From IMG/VR virus record IMGVR_UViG_3300028558_000007, positions 1 to 40,888 of that record: 40,888 nucleotides of DNA; one strand, given 5' to 3'. The notes below the pieces were generated by a model. That model worked only from the letters and a program-made list of their open reading frames with translations, was not told the origin of the DNA and did no database searches. Each line of letters starts with the position of its first letter. Within the stretch, counting starts at the first letter, position 1. The position numbers and the translations under genes are program-made. Source of the DNA: a virus. Positions 1 to 6,332 of this stretch are shown piece after piece.

Positions 1-127
1 ATAAACGCAACCCCAGGAACATAGAGATTTGGGTAAAGAACTTGCTTTACCGTAGCTCCTGAAGGAGATCCGCTTAATGCGGTATAACCACTCTGGTTAG
101 TGTTCCAAGGAATCGTAAAAGTCGTAG
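1..127. repeat. Terminal overlap, copy 1
   Basis: Bases 1-127 are identical to bases 40762-40888. The minus-strand gene here continues in frame across the join, so the contig is circular or circularly permuted. A length of exactly 127 is what a k=127 assembler leaves on a closed circle, so it is more likely an assembly overlap than a true phage terminal repeat. Confidence 0.95.
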
Positions 128-581
128 CCCCTGTGCGGGTAATAACGAATGGAATGCCTGCAATTTGAGGCATACCCGTCGTCGCTGACTGGAAGAGTCC
201 TTGTAAAATAACTACGTTTCCGCTCACAAGGCCATGGTTGGTCGTTGTGGTGACAACAGCGGGGCTCGCTTTCGTGATCCCGGAAATTGCCAATACTGGA
301 CCATATTGCAGAGCAATACCGCCTTGGAATGTGCTAAAACCACCACCCGTCGCCGCACTAATGTACGATGTGCCATCAGCAGGGCCTGCGCTGGTTGTAG
401 TTAGAAACGCAGCTCCCTGACCCATATCGGTCATCCACCATGCTCTAGTGACACCGCTTGCGGCAGCAGCCCTAGTAGAGTTGGAGATCTCAATGAAGTT
501 AGGAAGAAACGGTAGGATAACGCCTGTAGCGCCACCTGTCGATGTAACCTGGCCGGAAGCCAGTCTGGAATATTCTGCCAT
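1..581 (-). CDS. Virion structural protein, N-terminal part (gene crosses the circular join)
   Basis: The ATG is at 581, preceded by an AAGGAGG Shine-Dalgarno, 10 nt after the capsid gene stop. The frame reaches base 1 after 193 codons plus 2 nt and continues at 40761 down to a stop at 40248, giving 364 aa. The product is rich in Gly, Ala, Thr and Ser with alternating beta-prone segments, and contains an NHGLVSGNVVILQG motif that recurs in other tail proteins here. Its position directly after the capsid gene suggests a head decoration, head fibre or tail component. I do not recognise a named family. Start, frame and join are secure; the function is inferred from context. Confidence 0.85.
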   Translation of the reverse strand, partial: MAEYSRLASGQVTSTGGATGVILPFLPNFIEISNSTRAAAASGVTRAWWMTDMGQGAAFLTTTSAGPADGTSYISAATGGGFSTFQGGIALQYGPVLAISGITKASPAVVTTTTNHGLVSGNVVILQGLFQSATTGMPQIAGIPFVITRTGATTFTIPWNTNQSGYTALSGSPSGATVKQVLYPNLYVPGVAF

Positions 582-591
582 ACTATCCTCC

Positions 592-3107
592 TTACAGTGT
601 TATAAAGTTTGCTGAACGTGTAGACAGCAAGTTACGGATCGCCGTATCTTGCGTAAGCGCCTGTGCCTGAGCGAATTTAACCGCCAGGGTAGCGTTCTGA
701 GCGAGCATACCAGAATAATATGGATCTCGATAAATCAAGTTCATCGAGTAACCATCCTGGTTAATGTGCGTAATTGCTTGCTTCCCAACTACCGTATTAT
801 AGTAAACATCTCGTCCATTCATGGAAGCGGAGCGCGCTACCGGAGCTTCAGAGCTGGTTAATATACGAATATTGAATACTGCGCCGTATTCGGTCGGAAG
901 TGCTTCTGTGTTATGGCCATATGACCAAGTAGACAAAAACCCATCGCCAGTAAGCGCGTCAAAATCAGGCTGAATCTCCGTAGAGGACAGCATGAAGTAA
1001 GCTGCACGAACTGGACCTGTGCCGAACTTCAAAGATCCTTCAATACCCGAAACGAATTTTTGGGCATTGTTGGTATCCAAAGTCGCAGCCACAAGGCTGA
1101 AATCGGAGATCCCCAAGTTAGTTGGGTTATCACCGTTAGCGCCGCCGCCAGCATTGATTTCCGATGCTGCGGAAACGATATAGTCGCGGAGGATAAGCAC
1201 TCTGTTACTTTCAGGACTAATGGCACTTCCACTTGCGTAAAGCTAATGCCTTACGAGTGGGTCTTCCCTTCTCATCTTTCATGGGTCCAGGAACGCCAGA
1301 CATGCGTGCGCAAAACGATTTTTTTCTTTTGCCTACTTTCGAGTCTGGATCTACTTTTTTCGTAACAGGGGCTTTGAGGTTAGCTCCTTCTTTTCGTTTA
1401 AAGTAGTCTCTTCCCTTCTTATTTAACCCACCTGATGGGGATTGGTATTCTTTTTTCACCATATTTTTCCTTACTGACCTATCACTAGGCGGAAATCCCT
1501 CTTCGGAGATTCCTCACGACCTTTCTTTCCATTCGTCGTGTTCAGACTATCGCATCACCTATTGAGGTGCCGTCTCACTTAGTCGTTTAGGCTGCTTTCG
1601 CTTGCCCCATGTCACCCTGTCGGGCTTCCATGTCAATTAGAGTCGGTTTATCGAGGACATTATCTCTATCCTCGGCTTGGCGCATTGCTACGGCCAGTCT
1701 TTCGCTGACCCATGCTAATACCAATTTGCGCCACGCTAAGAGGGCGTATTATGCTGCAACTTTCTCAAAACCCTCTTGGTCTTGTCACCTTGTTACTCCC
1801 TTTCGGGGGACTGGTCATTTCTGCCAATCTCTGCAATTTCATGTATCGTTGCAGATCGGACTATCGCTTCACCTTCCAGTGTCCACTCGCCTTAGTCTCT
1901 CACGGTGCTTTCGCTTCCGCCTTGTTGCCCCATCGGGTTTCCAAGTCAATCAGAGCAGATTTTTAGCTTTAATGTTTGTATGAATATGTAGAATATGTTA
2001 CAATCCCTCACAAACATGCAATATAGGAGTCCTATGACAGACTTTTACGGAAGAAATCTCTCTGAGCATGAGATTGGATATCTTGCCGGTATCATGGATG
2101 GAGAAGGAACCATTCACATCTCTAAACCTATTACTAGGAATAAAGATTGCAAGAGTGGTATTTATCAAACTTACATAGCAGTCACGAATACTGAAATAGT
2201 ACTTCTTGAATGGATGAAAGAAAGAATTGGAGGAATTATTCGATCCATTCCGACCGATAAAAAATCCAACGTTATCCGCAAACCCATATGGAGATGGTAC
2301 TGTCCCATCGTTCGTATCATGGACTTCTGTAATCTTTTGATCCCTCATTCCGTGATAAAAAGAAGACAATTTGAGATCATGCTTGAAGCGAGAAGTACAT
2401 ATACAATCCATGGAGCTAAAAAAGGACAACAGGGAGTTAAAAAACTTTCCGATGAAATCCTTGAAATTCGACATAGATGTTATTTGGAACTTAAATCTCT
2501 TCATACAAGACCTAATCTTCGTCATCCTAACCTACAACATTAAAACGGTCATACCACAAAATCCTAATATGACCTGCTCGTTGATGATACATCCGGTCAA
2601 AATCATCAACTATCTTCGGCACCGGTTAAGCTGCTTGACCGAAGAATGCCATTTGGGCATCAATGATCTTTCTGTTACTTTTGTAACCTAAGTTGCCAAG
2701 GCGGAGAGGTTCTTCGACGCTCTCTCATGACCTTCCTTATATTCGCCATGTTCAGACTGTTGCATCCTATATAGGTTTTCTCGCTCAGTCGTTCACGCTG
2801 CTTTCGCTTGCGCCTCGTTACCCCATCGGGCTTCCGAGTCAATCAGAGAAAATTTACCCGCGACATTCATTTTATCGCGCTGAGGCACTTGAGCTGGAGG
2901 ATCGATCCCGCTATTGCCCAATTGAATGGTCGGAGGTTGTAAGGCTCTCGGCCTCATGAACCTACAAGTAGTTCCGCCGTTGACCGGCATTGACACCTTA
3001 TCGCAGACGAGTATGTAGTTCATCGTCGGCGTAGGCGTGTACAACATGGCTGGGGCGAGTGATTGCAAAATCATCGGCCCTAAGTTGCCGGTTGTAGTAA
3101 TTGACAT
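592..3107 (-). CDS. Major capsid protein gene in six inferred exons (N4 gp56-like)
   Basis: This is the coat protein of the phage head. Inferred exons on the minus strand are 3107-2874, 2667-2638, 2597-2566, 1785-1770, 1721-1668 and 1197-592, joining to 323 aa. The gaps are three group I introns (2873-2668, 2565-1786, 1667-1198) and two mini-introns (2637-2598, 1769-1722). The joined middle reads IIDAQMAFFG, TGCIINEQVILQDQEG, VLAWVSERLAVAMRQAED, LILRDYIVSAAS, all in one frame. This agrees in spacing with my recollection of N4-gp56-type capsids (FYATYIVLNEQV, LQNQDPVLN, LRQTEDQLTRD); I could not align it. Exon 6 supplies the C-terminal two thirds (GANGDNPTNLGISD, GTGPVRAAYF, NQDGYSMNLIYRDP). 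The order scaffold, then this gene, supports the role. The ATG at 3107 follows AGGG at about 6 nt. No unspliced frame can encode the whole protein. Confidence 0.75.
1198..1667 (-). ncRNA. Group I intron 3 of the capsid gene, 470 nt, hosts an ORF
   Basis: P1 pairs 5' exon CGAGGAT with GTCCTCG (1658-1652), with U-G at the splice site. P10 pairs GATAA (1664-1660) with exon TTATC (1196-1192). P3 is CCGACTC (1646-1640) with GAGACGG (1576-1570). P7 uses GACTA with TAGTC, and the GATAGTCTGAAC block follows P8. The last base is G at 1198, after the AAGTAACAG element shared with two sister introns. The joined frame reads MRQAED then LILRDYI. A DUF6321-like ORF is inserted between the P9-region hairpins and the 3' end. 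Confidence 0.85.
1217..1462 (-). CDS. DUF6321-like small basic protein encoded inside intron 3
   Basis: 81 aa, very Lys/Arg rich. It contains SPSGGLNKKGRDYFKRK, GKRKKSFCARMSG and KDEKGRPTRKALALRKWKC, which match my memory of the DUF6321 family of small phage proteins; the function of that family is unknown to me. The ATG at 1462 has AAGGA five nt upstream, so it can be translated from the unspliced transcript. It lies wholly within capsid-gene intron 3 and is not a homing-endonuclease type I recognise. It may be a passenger gene, or a basic RNA/DNA-binding protein that benefits from the intron. The coding call is solid; the role is open. Confidence 0.8.
   Translation of the reverse strand: MVKKEYQSPSGGLNKKGRDYFKRKEGANLKAPVTKKVDPDSKVGKRKKSFCARMSGVPGPMKDEKGRPTRKALALRKWKCH
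1722..1769 (-). other. Coreless group I mini-intron (capsid gene, 48 nt)
   Basis: The 5' exon AAGAGGGT (1777-1770) pairs with GCCCTCTT (1745-1738), ending in U-G. The directly abutting TAATAC (1751-1746) pairs with the 3' exon GTATTA (1721-1716). The element ends in G at 1722. Removing it joins QDQEG to VLAWVSERL in frame, which is what the capsid family needs here. Only 16 nt follow the guide segment, so there is no space for P3-P8. I infer splicing; the only direct evidence is complementarity, frame and protein continuity. Confidence 0.65.
1976..2004 (+). promoter_or_regulatory. Sigma70-type promoter for the intron-borne homing endonuclease
   Basis: TTGTAT (1976-1981), a 17-nt spacer and TACAAT (1999-2004) lie 30 nt before the endonuclease ATG. 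The promoter faces against the capsid gene and sits within intron 2, so the gene can be expressed independently of late transcription. Confidence 0.6.
2034..2543 (+). CDS. LAGLIDADG homing endonuclease, antisense within capsid intron 2
   Basis: 169 aa from the ATG at 2034, which has TAGGAG four nt upstream; an upstream in-frame start at 1995 is possible but has no such site. It has one LAGLIDADG motif near the N-terminus (YLAGIMDGEGTI), so it should act as a homodimer that cuts intronless capsid alleles and drives intron homing. The middle part (ITRNKDCKSGIYQTYIAVTN and WRWYCPIVRIM) fits single-motif members of the family. It is encoded opposite to its host gene and has its own promoter. The minus-strand frame through the same bases is a shadow. 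Confidence 0.85.
   Translation: MTDFYGRNLSEHEIGYLAGIMDGEGTIHISKPITRNKDCKSGIYQTYIAVTNTEIVLLEWMKERIGGIIRSIPTDKKSNVIRKPIWRWYCPIVRIMDFCNLLIPHSVIKRRQFEIMLEARSTYTIHGAKKGQQGVKKLSDEILEIRHRCYLELKSLHTRPNLRHPNLQH
2598..2637 (-). other. Coreless group I mini-intron (capsid gene, 40 nt)
   Basis: The 5' exon TCTTCGGT (2645-2638) pairs with GCCGAAGA (2620-2613), ending in U-G. The abutting CCGGT (2625-2621) pairs with the 3' exon ACCGG (2597-2593). The element ends in G at 2598. Unspliced, the frame stops at a TAA (2628-2626). Spliced, MAFFG joins TGCIINEQV with the spacing I recall for this capsid family. Only 15 nt follow the guide, so no ribozyme core can be present. It lies 32 nt upstream of intron 2. 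Confidence 0.7.
2668..2873 (-). ncRNA. Group I intron 1 of the capsid gene, 206 nt
   Basis: P1 pairs exon CGCGAT with GTCGCG (2864-2859), ending in U-G. P10 pairs AATGA (2871-2867) with exon TCATT (2666-2662). P3 is TTTTCTC (2852-2846) with GAGAAAA (2783-2777). P7 uses GACT with AGTC. The last base is G at 2668, after AAGTAACAG. It has no ORF and is exactly as long as the portal intron, to which its core is closely similar. The joined frame reads QVPQRD then IIDAQMAFFG. Confidence 0.88.
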
Positions 3108-3240
3108 ATTTTTACCCTGTATTTACAGAGTTTGTGATTCCTGCGGTAAAGCTGACGGCACTTTTCCTACGTCAATTTCCTTAGAATCTGATGAGGGCGG
3201 CGATCTCCTCTTACGCGATTGCACATACGCTGTGCTTGCG
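3108..3240 (-). promoter_or_regulatory. Capsid gene leader
   Basis: This is the stretch between the capsid ATG and the late motif at 3241-3259. On the minus strand one frame is open from about 3240 to 3115 (ending in SALPQESQTL), with a GTG near 3210 but no convincing ribosome site. It may encode a peptide of about 33 aa or be untranslated leader. I do not call a gene. Confidence 0.35.
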
Positions 3241-3259
3241 TAATTTTCCTAGTAGCAAA
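3241..3259 (-). promoter_or_regulatory. Late promoter-like motif upstream of the capsid gene
   Basis: The minus strand reads TTTGCTACTAGGAAAATTA. It is one of four close copies (also at 9383, 29600 and 33573), all upstream of minus-strand late genes. The TGnTACT core resembles an extended -10, with no canonical -35. Confidence 0.5.
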
Positions 3260-3326
3260 CGGTTAGATTATTTTCTTTAGAAAAATTGTTCTGATGTTTA
3301 GGATGAACCCCTTAATTAGAGGAAAT

Positions 3327-3728
3327 ATGGCAAATCCAACAGGAGCAGCGATAAACGGCTTTGTAGGCGCAGCGGCCGGGGTAGCTGGCATGATGGCTAT
3401 GGGAGCTGCGGTAGCTCATCCTGGGCCATCTGCGGTGGCTGCAGGGGCTGGCGTGGCTTATGGCTATGTAGCCAACGATTCGTTTAGGGAAGGAGTTAAT
3501 GGTGCGGCAAGGCATACTTATCAAGTAGTGGCGAATGGGGTAGCAGACGCGGGAAACCCTGACCAAGAATATAACGGAGCAAACCAATTCGCCAACTTCG
3601 CGGCAGTAACTGGGGTAGCTCTTAGCCTGATGACCGCAAACCCTATCTTTGCATACGCTGGAGCGGCTATAGGAACTGCCGTAGTTACTATTAGAGCAAA
3701 GGAGAGAGGACAATGTGTAATCTCGTAA
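3327..3728 (+). CDS. Small Ala/Gly-rich membrane-like protein
   Basis: 133 aa from the ATG at 3327, with GAGGA five nt upstream; an earlier in-frame start at 3294 has no site. It has two long hydrophobic Ala/Gly stretches: residues 6-50, with small-residue motifs such as GAAAGVAGMMAMGAAVA, and residues 95-125. It looks like an inner-membrane or glycine-zipper protein. It heads a three-gene plus-strand cassette that opposes the capsid operon. I do not recognise a family; membrane insertion or a lysis-related role is possible but not shown. Confidence 0.75.
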   Translation: MANPTGAAINGFVGAAAGVAGMMAMGAAVAHPGPSAVAAGAGVAYGYVANDSFREGVNGAARHTYQVVANGVADAGNPDQEYNGANQFANFAAVTGVALSLMTANPIFAYAGAAIGTAVVTIRAKERGQCVIS

Positions 3729-4072
3729 CACCACTTAATCAAGCACTTTATGGAGGAGAAATGAATCTTGTAGGATCAATAATCGGAGGATTTTTTGGAG
3801 GCGCGGCCAATGCTGCAATGGGAACCTTTGGAGGCCAAAATACGGCCAATAAAACATCAAATACATACCAAAGCACACCCAGAATGAACACTAATTGCCA
3901 GCACAACGGAAAAGACGGGGTCTCTCCAGGAGATATTGCGGATCATGTATCCAATGCAGAAATCGGTTTAGCGCTTAACGATGCAGGAGTCGATATTGGA
4001 CAAACCACTAACGACATTTGTGATGCTCTGGGAAGAGAAGTTTTAACGCACGGGTATAACGAAAGTCCATGA
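3713..4072 (+). CDS. Glycine-zipper-containing small protein
   Basis: 119 aa from the ATG at 3713, preceded by AGAGGACA and overlapping the previous gene by 16 nt. An in-frame ATG at 3761 with GGAGGAGAA upstream is an equally good start, giving 103 aa. After that start comes a short hydrophobic glycine-zipper segment (GSIIGGFFGGAANAAMG). The rest is polar, rich in Asn, Asp and Thr, and ends in an acidic helix (SNAEIGLALNDAGVDIG). It resembles the protein encoded just upstream in being a small membrane-active candidate. Function unknown. Confidence 0.72.
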   Translation: MCNLVTPLNQALYGGEMNLVGSIIGGFFGGAANAAMGTFGGQNTANKTSNTYQSTPRMNTNCQHNGKDGVSPGDIADHVSNAEIGLALNDAGVDIGQTTNDICDALGREVLTHGYNESP

Positions 4073-4248
4073 TAACGCCAGGCGATTGTTTAGAATATAT
4101 TTTTCATTCACGTTCCTTTTCTCTCTTTTTAGGATGCGTTTTTTTAGAATTTGGCATAGCTCGCTGGCAAAAAAGAAATTTTTCATGGAAAGAACTTGGT
4201 ATGACAAGCCTTATGGCCGTCGGTCTAAAGTTGATACTCAAAGTGTAA
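4069..4248 (+). CDS. Small membrane protein, translationally coupled
   Basis: 59 aa. Its ATG overlaps the stop of the previous gene (ATGA), a classic coupling signal. The N-terminal half is hydrophobic and aromatic (SFSLFLGCVFLEFGIARW), followed by a basic stretch and a second short hydrophobic C-terminus. A frame starting at 4086 also covers this DNA, but the coupled frame is the better call. No family recognised. It ends just before a strong hairpin at 4253-4270. Confidence 0.6.
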   Translation: MITPGDCLEYIFHSRSFSLFLGCVFLEFGIARWQKRNFSWKELGMTSLMAVGLKLILKV

Positions 4249-4252
4249 AAGA

Positions 4253-4270
4253 CCCCTCTTTTCAGAGGGG
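4253..4270. terminator. Hairpin between convergent genes
   Basis: A perfect 7-bp stem (CCCCTCT/AGAGGGG) with a 4-nt loop lies between the plus-strand cassette and the convergent collagen-like gene. T-rich runs flank it on both sides, so it can act as a bidirectional terminator. Confidence 0.7.
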
Positions 4271-4279
4271 TTATAAAAA

Positions 4280-4960
4280 TTAAGGAAGTTCCTTAAGACA
4301 CTCAATATTAACACTAGCAATAGTAATCGGAAATACCGATCCAGTCACGTTGGGGTTCAAATTAACCGCAGAGATGCTGGTATTTCTCAACCTGAGCGTA
4401 TCACCTGCTTTGACCTCAACAATAACTTCACCAGTACTATGACAAGCGTCATCGCCAGGCGCCTGCGTGTAACCAGAATAGATACTTCCTGGAACAAGGA
4501 CACCATTTAGCCAGAAGCCGAAGCTCCAGCTTGGGACTGGTTGTGGGACTGGGGGAACAATTCTACCTTGAAGCTGCCAAGAAAGATGATATATACCATG
4601 TTTCAAGAACTTAAGATCGCCGCTAATATTAGCCATGCTTAGATCAAAATCACTAGAGGTTACAGCATTTTTTTGATCAAACAACACCATATCCGTAGGC
4701 GTATTGTAAGCTCCAACCACTAAAGGGACTGAAGCATAGACGTTAGCCCATCGCTGGCAGCCACAATCTCTATCATGAGAACCACAATCTTTTCCCGGAA
4801 GTCCTTGTAGACCTTGAGGACCTTGTAGGCCCATTGGACCCTGCGCACCCTGCGCACCCTGCGCACCAGGAACGCCCTGGATACCTTGCTCGCCTTGAGC
4901 TCCGGGAACCCCTTGAGGGCCTTGGTAGCAGCAAGCGTGCATATGTTTTTCATCACACAT
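4280..4960 (-). CDS. Collagen-like protein with C1q/BclA-type C-terminal domain
   Basis: 226 aa. After a Cys/His-rich start, residues about 14-56 form uninterrupted Gly-X-Y triplets (GPQGVPGAQGEQGIQG and on), able to make a trimeric collagen helix. Residues about 70-226 are beta-rich (FGFWLNGVLVPGS, VEVKAGDTLRLRNTS), like the trimerising C1q/TNF-like heads that cap bacterial and phage collagens. The likely role is a virion surface fibre or host-range accessory. AGGAG lies eight nt before the ATG. It is isolated between a convergent cassette and an AT-rich upstream region that may hold its promoter. Confidence 0.85.
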   Translation of the reverse strand: MCDEKHMHACCYQGPQGVPGAQGEQGIQGVPGAQGAQGAQGPMGLQGPQGLQGLPGKDCGSHDRDCGCQRWANVYASVPLVVGAYNTPTDMVLFDQKNAVTSSDFDLSMANISGDLKFLKHGIYHLSWQLQGRIVPPVPQPVPSWSFGFWLNGVLVPGSIYSGYTQAPGDDACHSTGEVIVEVKAGDTLRLRNTSISAVNLNPNVTGSVFPITIASVNIECLKELP

Positions 4961-5155
4961 AATTTTTCTCCTATTACCAGTTAATTCTGGTATAATTTTA
5001 TATTAACACAAATTATTCATACTAATTAGTTATTTTAATATTAAAATTTAAATGACAAAATTATAGATACTTAGCCAAATGTCCTTAAAAACTAGGGATT
5101 TGGCGGATTATCCCAGGCTGATGTTATGATAACGCTTCCGTTTTTCTCTTTTTAG
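4961..5155. other. AT-rich intergenic region
   Basis: About 195 nt, very AT-rich from 4975 to 5065. On the minus strand a TATAAA-like run lies 15-35 nt before the collagen-like gene's ribosome site and could be its -10 region, but no -35 is convincing. No gene seen. The plus-strand side leads directly into the integrase fragment. Confidence 0.4.
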
Positions 5156-5458
5156 CAATATACTAGAGATTATCTTTCTGACCGAAATTCAGGATTTATT
5201 TTTATTATACGAAACGGAAAACCAGTAAGCCAACCACATATTTATAGGAATTTTTCTTATGCAGCCATCCAAGCCAACCTATCTTATCATGTTCATCCTC
5301 ACATGTTAAGAGCCACAGCAATTACGTTGTTTATGAAAATGGGTTATCATTCGGATGACATCATGAAAATTAGTGGGCATTGCGACGCTAAAGCCGTTTT
5401 ATATTATGATAAGAGCGCGATTGAGGAAAACATCACAGAGCAAGTAAAGCTAATTTAG
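5156..5458 (+). pseudogene. Tyrosine recombinase C-terminal fragment
   Basis: An open frame of 100 codons follows an in-frame TAG at 5153 and has no usable start. It encodes the C-terminal catalytic part of a tyrosine integrase: HPHMLRATA (the H-x-x-R box), SGHCDAKAV (second His box) and LYYDKS (nucleophilic Tyr). The N-terminal arm and core-binding domains and the first catalytic Arg are absent. It is therefore a remnant of an integrase or of a host recombinase. I found no upstream plus-strand sequence that could supply the missing part through splicing. Confidence 0.75.
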
Positions 5459-5469
5459 CGCTAATATTA

Positions 5470-5763
5470 TCATGCTGATGTGTTAAGATTTCTTAACATA
5501 TCTTTGTTTGTCCATTCCGGCCATCTCCTAATGAGTTCTGCATATACCTCTTCGGTGATGTCTTTCCAGGTGCAGAAGGTTTCATAAAATGCGCCACAAT
5601 CATCATATATTTCAAATCGATAGCCTTGGATGTTTTTCATGATGACCATCGAGGGAAAGGGGTTGTCGGGGTGATAAATGCCAGGGCTTTTGTTGTTGTA
5701 ATCACCTGGAGGGCTAAAGAATGTCTTTTGATTTTCATCAACGGCGTAGTAGTAAATTCCCAT
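5470..5763 (-). CDS. Hypothetical protein in DUF551-like cassette
   Basis: 97 aa, mixed alpha/beta and aromatic-rich (MGIYYYAVDENQKTFFSPP, RRWPEWTNKDML). Its start overlaps the stop of the upstream DUF551-like gene (TAATG), so it is translationally coupled to it. No family recognised and no membrane segment. Probably a cytoplasmic accessory protein of the early cassette. Confidence 0.65.
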   Translation of the reverse strand: MGIYYYAVDENQKTFFSPPGDYNNKSPGIYHPDNPFPSMVIMKNIQGYRFEIYDDCGAFYETFCTWKDITEEVYAELIRRWPEWTNKDMLRNLNTSA

Positions 5764-6023
5764 TATTCTTCCTTCGGCGGCTCCGGTAACGGCATCCAGT
5801 GCGTAACTTTTTGACTATCCATTCTAGATTGGCCACCATCGGCATAATAAATTTCTAGATGAGGAGTAGTTTCATGCAATCCAATGCCTCCCCACCAGCT
5901 TTCGTTACAATAATATGCTATGGAATGTCCACAATTTCCAAAACCATTAAAATTTTCTTGGCACCAAACGATAACATTACAACCTTCTTCTGGAAACCCA
6001 TCTTTAACGCTTATCCATTCCAT
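5763..6023 (-). CDS. DUF551-like protein (paralogue 1)
   Basis: 86 aa. It starts MEWISVKDGFPEEG and ends THWMPLPEPP, the two hallmark ends of the DUF551 family of short phage and bacterial proteins of unknown function. The middle carries Cys and Trp residues (IVWCQ, NESWWGGIG). It follows a longer paralogue directly (6024-6332), and a third copy lies at 15312-15554. Confidence 0.8.
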   Translation of the reverse strand: MEWISVKDGFPEEGCNVIVWCQENFNGFGNCGHSIAYYCNESWWGGIGLHETTPHLEIYYADGGQSRMDSQKVTHWMPLPEPPKEE

Positions 6024-6332
6024 TTAATACATATTTCCTTTATTTTTTGGGCATTCAGGCAATGGCATCCAGTGAGTAATAGGAAAAGGACGTTCTTCAA
6101 TTCCAATCCCCCATCCTTCATCTTCAGGATTTTGCGTAACATAGAAAAACTCATATTTCCCAGGGGGTCTATTTCTGGCATCATAATGTCTAGCATATAT
6201 CGCTTGCCCTACCCAACTTCCAGCATCTTCGTTCCCCCAAATGCAAGCCAAAAAAGGTTTCCCATCATATGGAGCGTCGCCCCTAGTGATTGGATCAAAT
6301 CTTTTTAACTCAAACTCTTTCCATTCTTTCAT
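6024..6332 (-). CDS. DUF551-like protein (paralogue 2)
   Basis: 102 aa from the ATG at 6332, which has GAGGTCAGG upstream; a longer in-frame start at 6383 would intrude into the divergent promoter region. The C-terminus ITHWMPLPECP identifies it as a relative of the next gene. The N-terminal part (GDAPYDGKPFLACIWGNEDAGS) is an elaborated version of the same fold. It abuts the following gene without a gap. Function unknown. Confidence 0.75.
   Translation of the reverse strand: MKEWKEFELKRFDPITRGDAPYDGKPFLACIWGNEDAGSWVGQAIYARHYDARNRPPGKYEFFYVTQNPEDEGWGIGIEERPFPITHWMPLPECPKNKGNMY

Larger units (their letters stand above)
1786..2565 (-). ncRNA. Group I intron 2 of the capsid gene, 780 nt, with antisense homing endonuclease
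   Basis: P1 pairs exon GGTCATATT with GGTATGACC (2555-2547), ending in U-G. P10 pairs TTTTGT (2561-2556) with exon ACAAGA (1785-1780). P3 is CTGCTC (1958-1953) with GAGTGG (1888-1883). The P7 strand AGTCC follows GCGATAG, and a P9 hairpin (TCTGCAA/TTGCAGA) comes next. The last base is G at 1786. The LAGLIDADG gene at 2034-2543 lies between P1 and P3 on the opposite strand. The joined codon TTA completes NEQVILQDQEG. Confidence 0.8.

Noticed and set aside
1-127. True direct terminal repeat of the virion DNA
   Set aside because: The length equals a standard assembler k-mer, and a gene reads through; an assembly overlap is simpler, though the virion ends are unknown.
1998-2525. 175-aa minus-strand frame
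   Set aside because: Shadow of the LAGLIDADG gene; no family signal, and it lies inside intron 2.
2589-2628. Identical 49-nt gaps between GCT-TAA and GAG-CAG in both genes as a single bypass element
   Set aside because: The equal spacing is a coincidence of motif choice; the guide pairings place the boundaries elsewhere (40 and 55 nt).
4086-4283. 65-aa frame from a TTG at 4086
   Set aside because: The ATGA-coupled frame at 4069-4248 explains the same bases better; the 65-aa frame also runs through the terminator hairpin.
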